Part shown: one piece after another, positions 1 through 5,109 of the stretch
Layout of the letters: each line of letters opens with the position of its first letter
Numbering within the stretch: the stretch's first letter is position 1
Source of the DNA: an uncultured Actinomycetes bacterium
Lineage (GTDB): Bacteria; Actinomycetota; Acidimicrobiia; Acidimicrobiales; Microtrichaceae
DNA length: 8,244 bases
Direction of reading: 5' to 3'
NCBI GenBank assembly: GCA_903953195.1
Contig: CAJBIS010000436.1
Span: forward strand, 1 to 8,244
Notes under the pieces: generated by a model
Database searches by the model: none
The model's input: only the letters and a program-made list of their open reading frames with translations
What the model was told of the DNA's origin: nothing
Made by a program: the position numbers and the translations under genes

Positions 1-651
1 GCGGATGTCGTTGCGGCCGAACGGCTTGTCGAGCTTGCGACGCAGGTAGCCGATGTAGACCTCGACCACGTTCGGGTCGCCCTCGAACTCGTCGCCCCAC
101 ACCCGCTCGAGCAGCTCCTGCTTCTCGACGACCTGTCCGGGCCGACGCATGAGCGACTCGAGCAGCTCGTACTCGCGTGTGGTCAACGAGATCATCGTCT
201 CGCCGCGGTGACAGGTCCGACTCAGCGGGTCGAGCGACAGGTCGCCGATGACGAGCGGCTGACCCCGACCGTCAGCGGCCCGGCGGAGCAGCGCCCGCAC
301 CCGGGCGACCAGCACCACGAACGAGAACGGCTTCGACAGGAAGTCGTCCGCGCCCGTGTCGAGCGCCTCGGCCTCGTCGTACTCGCCCTGCTTCGCGGTG
401 AGCATCAGGATCGGCTTGCCGATCCCCTCGTCGCGCAGTGTCCGGCACACCTTGTAGCCGTTCATGCCCGGCAACATGATGTCGAGCACGACGGCGTCGA
501 TGTCCTCGCTGCGGGCCATGTCCAGACCGGTCAGCCCGTCGTGGGCGACCTCGACCTCGAACCCCTCGTTGGTCAGCCCGCGGGCCACACCGTCGGCCAG
601 GCCCTCCTCATCCTCGACGATCAGGATCCGGGCTTCGGGGGTGTCGGTCAT
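1..651 (-). CDS. OmpR/PhoB-family response regulator (C-terminus cut by window edge)
   Basis: DNA-binding half of a two-component system: phosphorylation of the receiver by a partner histidine kinase should control binding to target promoters. The reading frame is open from the ATG at 651 to the left edge (217 residues). The receiver domain occupies about residues 7-122, with acidic pocket E13/D14, phospho-acceptor D57 (VLDIMLPGMNG), switch T85 and K107 in the KPF motif. The winged-helix domain starts near residue 133, with the family signatures LTTREYELLESL and, in the recognition helix region, VVEVYIGYLRRKLD. Family members are usually 225-235 residues, so only about ten residues (the terminal hairpin) are missing. 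A GAGG lies about 8 nt before the ATG. No kinase gene is visible; the next gene on this strand lies outside the window. The resemblance is to actinobacterial MprA/TcrA-like regulators, but the exact orthologue and target genes cannot be told from sequence. Confidence 0.95.
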   Translation of the reverse strand, partial: MTDTPEARILIVEDEEGLADGVARGLTNEGFEVEVAHDGLTGLDMARSEDIDAVVLDIMLPGMNGYKVCRTLRDEGIGKPILMLTAKQGEYDEAEALDTGADDFLSKPFSFVVLVARVRALLRRAADGRGQPLVIGDLSLDPLSRTCHRGETMISLTTREYELLESLMRRPGQVVEKQELLERVWGDEFEGDPNVVEVYIGYLRRKLDKPFGRNDIR

Positions 652-713
652 GTGCTGGCCTCGCTGCTGCTGTCCGGGGCGCCGCCCGGTCGACTGGTCA
701 CGGTTCGCCGTCC

Positions 714-735
714 GGCACCGGGGGTCACCGGTGCC
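714..735. terminator. Perfect 8-bp inverted repeat upstream of the response regulator gene
   Basis: GGCACCGG (714-721) and CCGGTGCC (728-735) are perfect complements around a 6-nt loop. It lies 62 bp before the response regulator ATG and about 110 bp beyond the imuB stop. It could be a second, back-up terminator for the imuA'-imuB transcript. Because it is a palindrome just upstream of a regulator gene, it could equally be an operator for that gene. There is no T-tract. Sequence alone does not decide between these. Confidence 0.4.
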
Positions 736-811
736 TCGACGGCATCGCACCAGTCTCTCAGGTTCCGGTGGTCACGTGGCGCGTCGGCTGTGAGCGGAGC
801 CAGACGGCCCG

Positions 812-842
812 GTTCGACGCCCGGCGACTCCGGGTGTCGAGC
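812..842 (-). terminator. Stem-loop directly after imuB
   Basis: The arms 812-824 and 830-842 can pair over 13 positions around the 5-nt loop CGACT (inner core CCCGG/CCGGG). In the minus-strand RNA two of the 13 positions become A-C mismatches, leaving 11 Watson-Crick pairs. The hairpin begins 3 bp after the imuB stop codon (846-848). A T-tract is absent, as is common for terminators in GC-rich actinobacteria. It may end or stabilise the imuA'-imuB message. Confidence 0.5.
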
Positions 843-845
843 GGA

Positions 846-2525
846 TCAGTCGTAGGTGGCCTCGAGCCACCAGACCCCCGATTCGAGGCTCAACAGGTGG
901 GCGGTCGGACCGGGAGGAGTGTCCAGCACCACCTGGAGCCGGGCCCGACGACGATGACCGACCGGGTCCCACCACCGCTCGTCGCTGCACCACGGCCCGG
1001 CCCATGACCGCACGGTGGCCGGTGCGCCACCGGCGATGCGGCACCGCACCGGCGGGGCGCTGATGTGCCCCCGGCCGCTGACGGTCACGCCGCCGCCGAC
1101 GGCGTCGAGGACCTCGACCGGACGGAGTTCACTCCACACCAGCGCCGGAGCCGGGGCCGGCACCGCTCCCGGCCACGGCGCCGCGGGCCGTTCCACACGC
1201 TGGGTCAGATCGACGCTGTCGACCACGACGAGCTCGATCCGGTCGGCTGGTCCTCGGCCACCGCTGCGCTCCGGGACCAGCACCGACTCGTGACCGACCA
1301 GCCCCTGCACGCGGGCCAGCGCCCGCAACGCCCGCTCGGTGCCGTCATCGGCCCCACCCCAGAACCCGAGCTGTCGGCCGGCGTCGACGGTGACCTCATC
1401 GGGGAACAACTCGATGAGGCGGATCGCCCCGTCACCGCGCTCGTCGACCGACCGGTGGCGCTGCCCCGAGCGCAGCCAACCGTCGAGCTGCCACCGGACC
1501 CGCTGTGCCATGGCCGACGCGCTCAACGCCCCCTCGTGCCGCCACAGCCGTTCCTGTCGGTCGCCGCCGACCGTCTCGAACGCCACCGCGACCCGGCTGC
1601 AGGCCAGCCCGCGCGACGCGAGTCCGGTGTGGAGTTCGTCGGCGAGGGCCTTCGCGCTGAACGCCGCCGTCTCGACACGTTCGACCGGCGGGTCCAACTC
1701 CACCGAGACCCGGAGGTCGGCCGGCGGGTCGACGACGTCGGGGGGACGGTCCTCGGCGCCGGTGACCAGCAGGTGGGCGTCACGGCCGACGGCACCGAAC
1801 CGCGCCGACACGTCGGGGGCGCCCAGCGCCGCGAAGTGGCCGAGCGTGCGGATCCCCATGCGTCCGAGGAGGTCGGCCAGATCCGTCGCTGCGGCCCCCG
1901 TTCGCGACCCCCGCCCTGACCCGGCCCCCGACCCCGACCGGGCGGCCGGTCGCTCACCACCCCCGACGATCAGACGGAGCTGTGCCACCGGGAGCGGAGC
2001 GAGGAAGGCCGCCGTCGCCCCCGGAGGCACCACGATCACCGTGTCGGTCCGGACGGACTCGGCGGCCACCAGTTGTGCGGCCCGCGGACCGTCGGCCACG
2101 CCGACCCCGACGGGGCACACGAACTCGTCGCCGAGGGCGGCGCGGACACGCTCCGCCACCAACGTCGCCAGCGCGCGGTCACCACCGTGGTAGCGGGAGG
2201 GGCCCCGAGTGGGGATCACACACCGGCCGGGGGCCAGCACCTCGATCCGGGGCGCGAGCTCCTCGAGGGCCGACAGCACCGGTTCGAACGCCCGGACGTC
2301 ACGGGACTCGTCGAGCTCGTGGACCTCGACCGAGGGACACCGGGACTGCGCCTCACGGCGGCGGAGACCGCCGACGATCCCGTGTTCGCGGGCCGCGGGC
2401 GACACCGCCCGGATCCGGTTGCCGTGGACCACCACCACCGGCGTGGACGCCGGGCGACCGACCGCGACGGCCTCGAAGTCGGGCACACACACGGCGAGGG
2501 AACGAACCGGGCCGGTCGGGAACAT
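846..2525 (-). CDS. imuB: ImuB, catalytically inactive Y-family polymerase homologue of the mutasome
   Basis: ImuB is a non-catalytic adaptor of damage-induced mutagenesis: in mycobacteria it bridges the sliding clamp, ImuA' and the DnaE2 polymerase (family knowledge). The 559-residue protein has the Y-family fold in order: N-terminal palm (about 8-180), helix-hairpin-helix/thumb (about 214-255, LLGRMGIRTLGHFAALG), little-finger region (about 270-380) and an ImuB-specific C-terminal part ending WWLEATYD. Active-site acids are lost: the first metal-binding Asp position reads CVPDFEA instead of DMDxF, and the SxDE motif is replaced around residues 97-104 (LAPGRCVI). A clamp-binding motif, QLGFWG at 385-390, matches the QLPLWG type known from mycobacterial ImuB. 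An unusual Gly/Ser/Arg-rich stretch lies at 188-212. The ATG follows the imuA' stop by 3 bp with no good ribosome-binding site, so translation is probably coupled. The dnaE2 gene is not adjacent; a response regulator follows. Confidence 0.92.
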   Translation of the reverse strand: MFPTGPVRSLAVCVPDFEAVAVGRPASTPVVVVHGNRIRAVSPAAREHGIVGGLRRREAQSRCPSVEVHELDESRDVRAFEPVLSALEELAPRIEVLAPGRCVIPTRGPSRYHGGDRALATLVAERVRAALGDEFVCPVGVGVADGPRAAQLVAAESVRTDTVIVVPPGATAAFLAPLPVAQLRLIVGGGERPAARSGSGAGSGRGSRTGAAATDLADLLGRMGIRTLGHFAALGAPDVSARFGAVGRDAHLLVTGAEDRPPDVVDPPADLRVSVELDPPVERVETAAFSAKALADELHTGLASRGLACSRVAVAFETVGGDRQERLWRHEGALSASAMAQRVRWQLDGWLRSGQRHRSVDERGDGAIRLIELFPDEVTVDAGRQLGFWGGADDGTERALRALARVQGLVGHESVLVPERSGGRGPADRIELVVVDSVDLTQRVERPAAPWPGAVPAPAPALVWSELRPVEVLDAVGGGVTVSGRGHISAPPVRCRIAGGAPATVRSWAGPWCSDERWWDPVGHRRRARLQVVLDTPPGPTAHLLSLESGVWWLEATYD

Positions 2526-2528
2526 CGC

Positions 2529-3320
2529 TCAGGCCGGACGGGCCCGGAACGCCAGCACCTCGGCGTCGGTCCCATCACCGGGCGTGTCCTCGACCGGCAA
2601 CGGCGACGGACCGTCAGGTGAGCGGTCGCCGGGGGAACCGGAGCGCTCGATCGGCTCGACGCCGCCGTCGCCCGGCAGTCGGAGGTCCACCCGACGAGTG
2701 CGATCCATGCCGTGACGGCCCCCGGCGCGCACCGCCACCTGTCGACCTCGGAGTGACCCCCATCCCGCACCGATGCCGTCCCAGGACGGGTCGTCGACGT
2801 CGAGCCGGACGTCGACCCCCGGCCACGGGCGGACGCGACCACGACCCACTCCGGGTCCGTCACCGCCGACGGCGACCACCACCGAGCCCCGTTCGCGCGC
2901 CCGGGCCGCGAGGCGGAGCACCTGATTCCGTTCCGGCTGGTGGTCCGGACCGCAGAGCACCACGTCGAACGCATCGACCAGCGCCGCGGTCACAGCGGCC
3001 CAGTCAGCCGGTTCGGAACGCACCACCGCGACGCGGTGCAGGTCGACCCCCAATTCGGCGGCCGACGCCCATCCGAATTCGCGGCCGGCCACGCACGCGA
3101 CCCACGACCCGGCCTGCGTCGGGCCCGCCGCCAGTCCGAACGCGAGCGACGTCGCCCCGGGACCGCCACCGACCCAGAGCATCGTGCCGCGCTGGAGTCC
3201 CCGGAACGGCAACAGCTGCTCGAGCGCCGGCAGGACCGGCAGGGTGCGTTCGTGGGAGGCGGTGACCGGTCGGACCTGCTCGATCAACGATCGGAGTGCG
3301 GCCACCTGATCCCCGGACAT
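2529..3320 (-). CDS. imuA': ImuA', RecA-like accessory protein of the mutasome
   Basis: Partner of ImuB in SOS-induced error-prone translesion synthesis with DnaE2. The 263-residue protein has the actinobacterial ImuA' layout: a short N-terminal helix, a RecA-like core (about 32-200) and a Pro/Gly/Asp-rich tail (about 215-263) predicted to be disordered. The P-loop position reads GGGPGATSLA (51-60), where the canonical GK[TS] lysine is an alanine, so ordinary ATP hydrolysis is doubtful. A Walker B-like strand FDVVLCGPD follows at 118-126, and AARARERGSVVVAVGG (138-153) is typical of this family. Identification rests on the fold pattern plus its position directly before imuB. The ATG at 3320 lies 12 bp from an SOS box and 7 nt from a -10-like hexamer, with no Shine-Dalgarno sequence, which suggests a leaderless, LexA-controlled message. 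The mycobacterial orthologue is often annotated only as hypothetical. Confidence 0.85.
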   Translation of the reverse strand: MSGDQVAALRSLIEQVRPVTASHERTLPVLPALEQLLPFRGLQRGTMLWVGGGPGATSLAFGLAAGPTQAGSWVACVAGREFGWASAAELGVDLHRVAVVRSEPADWAAVTAALVDAFDVVLCGPDHQPERNQVLRLAARARERGSVVVAVGGDGPGVGRGRVRPWPGVDVRLDVDDPSWDGIGAGWGSLRGRQVAVRAGGRHGMDRTRRVDLRLPGDGGVEPIERSGSPGDRSPDGPSPLPVEDTPGDGTDAEVLAFRARPA

Positions 3321-3327
3321 GGGGACC

Positions 3328-3357
3328 AGTATCGAACAGGTGTTCGCCCCTCCGCAA
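3328..3357 (-). promoter_or_regulatory. Putative promoter of imuA'-imuB (leaderless)
   Basis: On the minus strand a TTGCGG (3352-3357) and a GATACT (3328-3333; four of six bases match TATAAT) are separated by 18 bp. Only 7 nt (GGTCCCC) lie between the -10-like hexamer and the ATG at 3320, so transcription would be expected to start at or within a base or two of the start codon. No ribosome-binding sequence fits in the gap, which agrees with a leaderless transcript. The -35 match is modest (first three bases). Confidence 0.55.
3332..3347. promoter_or_regulatory. LexA-binding SOS box
   Basis: The plus-strand sequence TCGAACAGGTGTTCGC matches the mycobacterial/actinobacterial SOS box TCGAAC-N4-GTTCGA at 11 of 12 specified positions; only the last base differs. 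It lies 12 bp upstream of the imuA' start codon, fills most of the spacer between the -35-like and -10-like elements and overlaps the -10 element by two bases. Bound LexA should therefore block RNA polymerase directly. Placement before a mutasome operon is what the family biology predicts. Confidence 0.9.
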
Positions 3358-3362
3358 GGGGC
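3346..3362 (-). terminator. Short stem-loop after the NifU_N-domain gene
   Basis: GCCCCT (3346-3351) and AGGGGC (3357-3362) form a 6-bp stem with the loop CCGCA, 38 bp beyond the stop of the NifU_N-domain gene. It could end that transcript. The stem overlaps the -35-like element and touches the SOS box of imuA', so it may instead be coincidental. Confidence 0.3.
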
Positions 3363-3400
3363 TGATCGGCGGGGTCGACCGGACCGGTCGGCGTGGCCGG

Positions 3401-3748
3401 TCAGTCGGCCGGGGCCGCCTCGCCACCACCGAACGACTCGGGGGTCGGAACCTCCACGCCGGGCCGGTAGTACGTGTAGAGGTCCTCGATGATCTCGGCG
3501 ATGCCGTCGGTCCCCTGAGCGCCCTTGGACAGGTCCAGGGTGATCACGTTCGAGTTGATGTGGACGTTGTCGATCCCACCACGCTCGAACAGTCGCCGGG
3601 CCAGGACATCCGGCGGACGATCGCCCTCGACGGGCTGGTCCTTGCGGTACCGCTCATGACCCGTGCCGGTGAGCGTCCGGTTGATCTCGAAGCGGACCAC
3701 ACCGGGACGGCTCGAGGGCTTCTCGATGACGGAGACAGGCTGACCCAT
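3401..3748 (-). CDS. Stand-alone Nfu/NifU N-terminal-type domain protein
   Basis: The 115-residue product resembles the N-terminal domain of Nfu-type iron-sulfur scaffold proteins (Nfu_N): an early strand pair PGVVRFEINRTLT (15-27), a helix ending in LARRLFERGGIDNVHINSNVITLDL (49-73) that matches the 'low-identity but ordered' pattern of the family (helix, loop, xVxxVxxxxNxITV strand), and a helical C-terminus. The cysteine-bearing NifU domain is missing and the protein has no cysteine at all, so it cannot hold an Fe-S cluster by itself. Its role is unknown; it may bind a partner. The tail after residue 97 is Pro/Gly/Glu/Ala-rich. The ATG at 3748 is followed by a sound frame, but no clear ribosome-binding site precedes it. 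It diverges from the haemoglobin gene and precedes imuA' by 80 bp; the SOS promoter in that gap argues that imuA' is separately controlled. Confidence 0.7.
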   Translation of the reverse strand: MGQPVSVIEKPSSRPGVVRFEINRTLTGTGHERYRKDQPVEGDRPPDVLARRLFERGGIDNVHINSNVITLDLSKGAQGTDGIAEIIEDLYTYYRPGVEVPTPESFGGGEAAPAD

Positions 3749-3757
3749 AACGACGTG

Positions 3758-3763
3758 ATGCTA
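3758..3763 (-). promoter_or_regulatory. Possible -10 element of the NifU_N-domain gene
   Basis: TAGCAT on the minus strand fits the actinobacterial TAnnnT pattern and lies 9 nt before the ATG at 3748, giving an almost leaderless message. No convincing -35 is seen at 16-18 bp. Low-specificity motif. Confidence 0.3.
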
Positions 3764-3812
3764 TCCCGAGCAGCGGGTGGCACCCCGAATCCGACTCGGC
3801 CACCATGGCCGG

Positions 3813-4334
3813 GTGAGCGACGACCGACCCACACCCACCCCACCAGCGATCAACGTGGCCGGCCCCGGCCGTCGACCGGGATCGCCGGCACCGTCCGACA
3901 CCGCGCCGAACGCGGCTCCGGGCGACGAGCCGGATGTGGCCACCGTGTACCGGGCCGTCGGCGGCCAGCCGTTCTTCGACGCGCTCGTCGAACGCTTCTA
4001 CGAGCACGTCGAGGCCGACCCCGTGCTGTTGTCGCTGTACCCGGAACCCGATGACCTGGGCCCGGCGCGCGAACGACTCGCGTTGTTCCTCGCACAGTTC
4101 TGGGGTGGACCCACCACGTACTCCGACACCCGCGGCCACCCGCGGCTCCGCATGCGGCACGCGCCGTTCGTCGTCGACGACGTCGCCGCGCAGCACTGGC
4201 TCGACGCGATGCTCGACGCACTGGAGCGCACCATGCCGGACGCGCCGCTCGACGAGGAGCAACGCGCAGTGACCACCGAGCAGATGCAGTCGTACTTCCG
4301 CAACGCGGCGCGACATCTGATCAACACCGACTGA
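3813..4334 (+). CDS. glbO: Group II truncated haemoglobin (GlbO-like)
   Basis: Small haem protein that binds O2, NO or related ligands; members of group II are linked to oxygen/NO handling and peroxidase-like redox chemistry. From the GTG at 3813 the product is 173 residues (first residue read as Met). The globin part starts near residue 43 and shows the group II signature: B10 tyrosine (Y63, RFYEHV), CD1 tyrosine (Y76, SLYPE), proximal F8 histidine (H116) in GHPRLRMRHAPF, and G8 tryptophan (W129, QHWLDAM). About 40 Pro/Ala/Gly-rich residues precede the globin fold, whereas the mycobacterial protein is about 128 residues without such an extension. The frame is open to a GTG at 3777, which would add 12 basic residues; internal GTGs at 3936 and 3945 would remove the extension. 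No good ribosome-binding site marks any of these. The gene is divergent from the NifU_N-domain gene and is followed by stem-loops. Confidence 0.92.
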   Translation: MSDDRPTPTPPAINVAGPGRRPGSPAPSDTAPNAAPGDEPDVATVYRAVGGQPFFDALVERFYEHVEADPVLLSLYPEPDDLGPARERLALFLAQFWGGPTTYSDTRGHPRLRMRHAPFVVDDVAAQHWLDAMLDALERTMPDAPLDEEQRAVTTEQMQSYFRNAARHLINTD

Positions 4335-4346
4335 TCGAGACGGGCA

Positions 4347-4374
4347 GATCGACGCGTCGCCGTCGACGCGGATC
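4347..4374 (+). terminator. Stem-loop 12 bp after the haemoglobin gene
   Basis: CGCGTCG (4353-4359) and CGACGCG (4364-4370) pair perfectly around the tetraloop CCGT, and flanking GATC copies (4347-4350, 4371-4374) extend the stem past a 2-nt bulge. The position suits transcription termination or 3'-end protection of the haemoglobin mRNA. There is no T-tract. Confidence 0.5.
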
Positions 4375-4380
4375 GTGCGG

Positions 4381-4426
4381 GGGTCACCCGCCCACCGGAC
4401 CCCATCAAGCCGGTGAGGGGTGACCC
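4381..4426. terminator. Two-tier stem-loop between convergent genes
   Basis: An outer 8-bp perfect stem, GGGTCACC (4381-4388) with GGTGACCC (4419-4426), encloses a small internal loop and an inner 6-bp stem, CACCGG (4393-4398) with CCGGTG (4410-4415), capped by an 11-nt loop. Lying between convergent genes, it could act on transcripts from either side. A structured RNA is an alternative reading. Confidence 0.4.
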
Positions 4427-4433
4427 TCGGCTA

Positions 4434-4473
4434 CGTCGTCCATGGGAGAGGAAGGGTGGATGGGAGGACGACG
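4434..4473. repeat. Inverted repeat with a purine-rich loop
   Basis: CGTCGTCC (4434-4441) is the exact reverse complement of GGACGACG (4466-4473). The 24-nt loop is almost all purine on the plus strand and contains a strong Shine-Dalgarno-like stretch (GAGAGGAAGG) before an ATG at 4460, but no credible coding frame follows. It is the third stem-loop in a row after the haemoglobin gene. Confidence 0.35.
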
Positions 4474-4595
4474 CATCCATGGCCGAAGCCACGGGGGCAT
4501 CATGCCTCATCAACGACGCTCTGTCAGACTCATCGCGCGGTCGTTCGACACTCGCAGTCGGTCGACGTCCGCGACGGACAGCATGTATGCGCAGG

Positions 4596-5018
4596 TCAGC
4601 TCGCGGCCTCGCCCGCAGCGACGGCCGAGGGAGCCGGTGAACGGCGATCAGCTCGCACCGCCATCACGCCGAGTCCGACCGACACCGTGGCGAGCACGAG
4701 GTGCACCGCGATGAACGCCGCACCCCGGTCGCTGCGCAACGCGATGTCGACGGCACGCACCACCCAGACCGCGGCGGTCCAGACCGCCATGGCGGCGAGG
4801 ATCAGCGACACGGGTCGAGCGAGCCGGTGATCGTCGCGGTGCGCGAGCTGCAGTGCCGTCATGCCGGCGAGCAGCAGCGCCGGAATGACGAACGAGAGTG
4901 AGAGCAGGATCGGCCCGGTCCGACCGCCGGCGTCGAGTGCCGGGTCGCCCACCGCATTGCGGATCCGACCGAGCCACACGAACAGCGTCCAGGCGATGAA
5001 CGCCCATCTCCAAGCCAT
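4596..5018 (-). CDS. Four-helix integral membrane protein of unknown function
   Basis: I do not recognise the family. The 140-residue product is strongly hydrophobic with four likely membrane segments at about 4-18, 36-58, 70-92 and 100-121, separated by short loops; the R61-R68 loop (RDDHRLAR) and the R95-R99 loop are charged, and the tail after 122 is basic then Ala/Ser-rich. There is no signal peptide cleavage site or recognisable catalytic motif. The ATG at 5018 is well supported: AGGGTGATC, complementary to the 3' end of 16S rRNA, ends 2 nt before it. The gene starts 91 bp after trpB, beyond a strong hairpin, so it is probably transcribed on its own, and it converges on the haemoglobin gene. 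Confidence 0.7.
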   Translation of the reverse strand: MAWRWAFIAWTLFVWLGRIRNAVGDPALDAGGRTGPILLSLSFVIPALLLAGMTALQLAHRDDHRLARPVSLILAAMAVWTAAVWVVRAVDIALRSDRGAAFIAVHLVLATVSVGLGVMAVRADRRSPAPSAVAAGEAAS

Positions 5019-5020
5019 GC

Positions 5021-5029
5021 GATCACCCT
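5021..5029 (-). promoter_or_regulatory. Strong extended ribosome-binding site of the membrane-protein gene
   Basis: On the minus strand AGGGTGATC stands just before the ATG at 5018. Its GGTGATC part pairs perfectly with the 16S rRNA 3' tail, and it fixes the start codon of the gene. Confidence 0.6.
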
Positions 5030-5062
5030 ATGGCGGGCGCTCGGCGACAACGTGTCGGCGCA

Positions 5063-5096
5063 GGCGTGACGGCGACCGAACGGTCGCCATCACGCC
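5063..5096 (-). terminator. Near-perfect 16-position hairpin after trpB
   Basis: The arms 5063-5078 (GGCGTGAC then GGCGACCG) and 5081-5096 (CGGTCGCC then ATCACGCC) pair at 15 of 16 positions with an AA centre. It begins 13 bp beyond the trpB stop (5110-5112). A second, weaker hairpin (CGACA/TGTCG core, about 5042-5060) follows on the minus strand. There is no T-tract. Most likely it is the trpB transcription terminator. Confidence 0.65.
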
Positions 5097-5109
5097 GGAC
5101 GTGCGTCGC

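Larger units (their letters stand above)
4335..4595. other. Non-coding stretch between convergent genes
   Basis: This 261-bp interval separates the haemoglobin gene (plus) from the membrane-protein gene (minus). It holds three successive stem-loops (4347-4374, 4381-4426, 4434-4473) and a purine-rich run within the third. Short open frames here have poor third-position G/C and Arg/Ser-rich products, so I see no protein gene. The last 120 bp (4475-4595) show only a small GGCAT/ATGCC palindrome at 4496-4506. Confidence 0.6.

Noticed and set aside
1982..3265. A 427-codon plus-strand frame antisense to imuB and imuA'
   Set aside because: The product is almost wholly Arg, Pro and Gly, which is typical of a non-coding frame in GC-rich DNA.
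719..4388. The 11-mer CGGGGGTCACC occurs in two stem-loops (719-729 and 4378-4388)
   Set aside because: The arms around it differ and the GC content is high, so a chance repeat is likely; two copies do not make a repeat family.
4479..4640. Short plus-strand frame beginning MAEATG in the intergenic region
   Set aside because: Third positions are poor in G/C, the product is Arg/Ser-rich and its end overlaps the membrane-protein gene. The ribosome-binding-like purines upstream belong to a hairpin loop.
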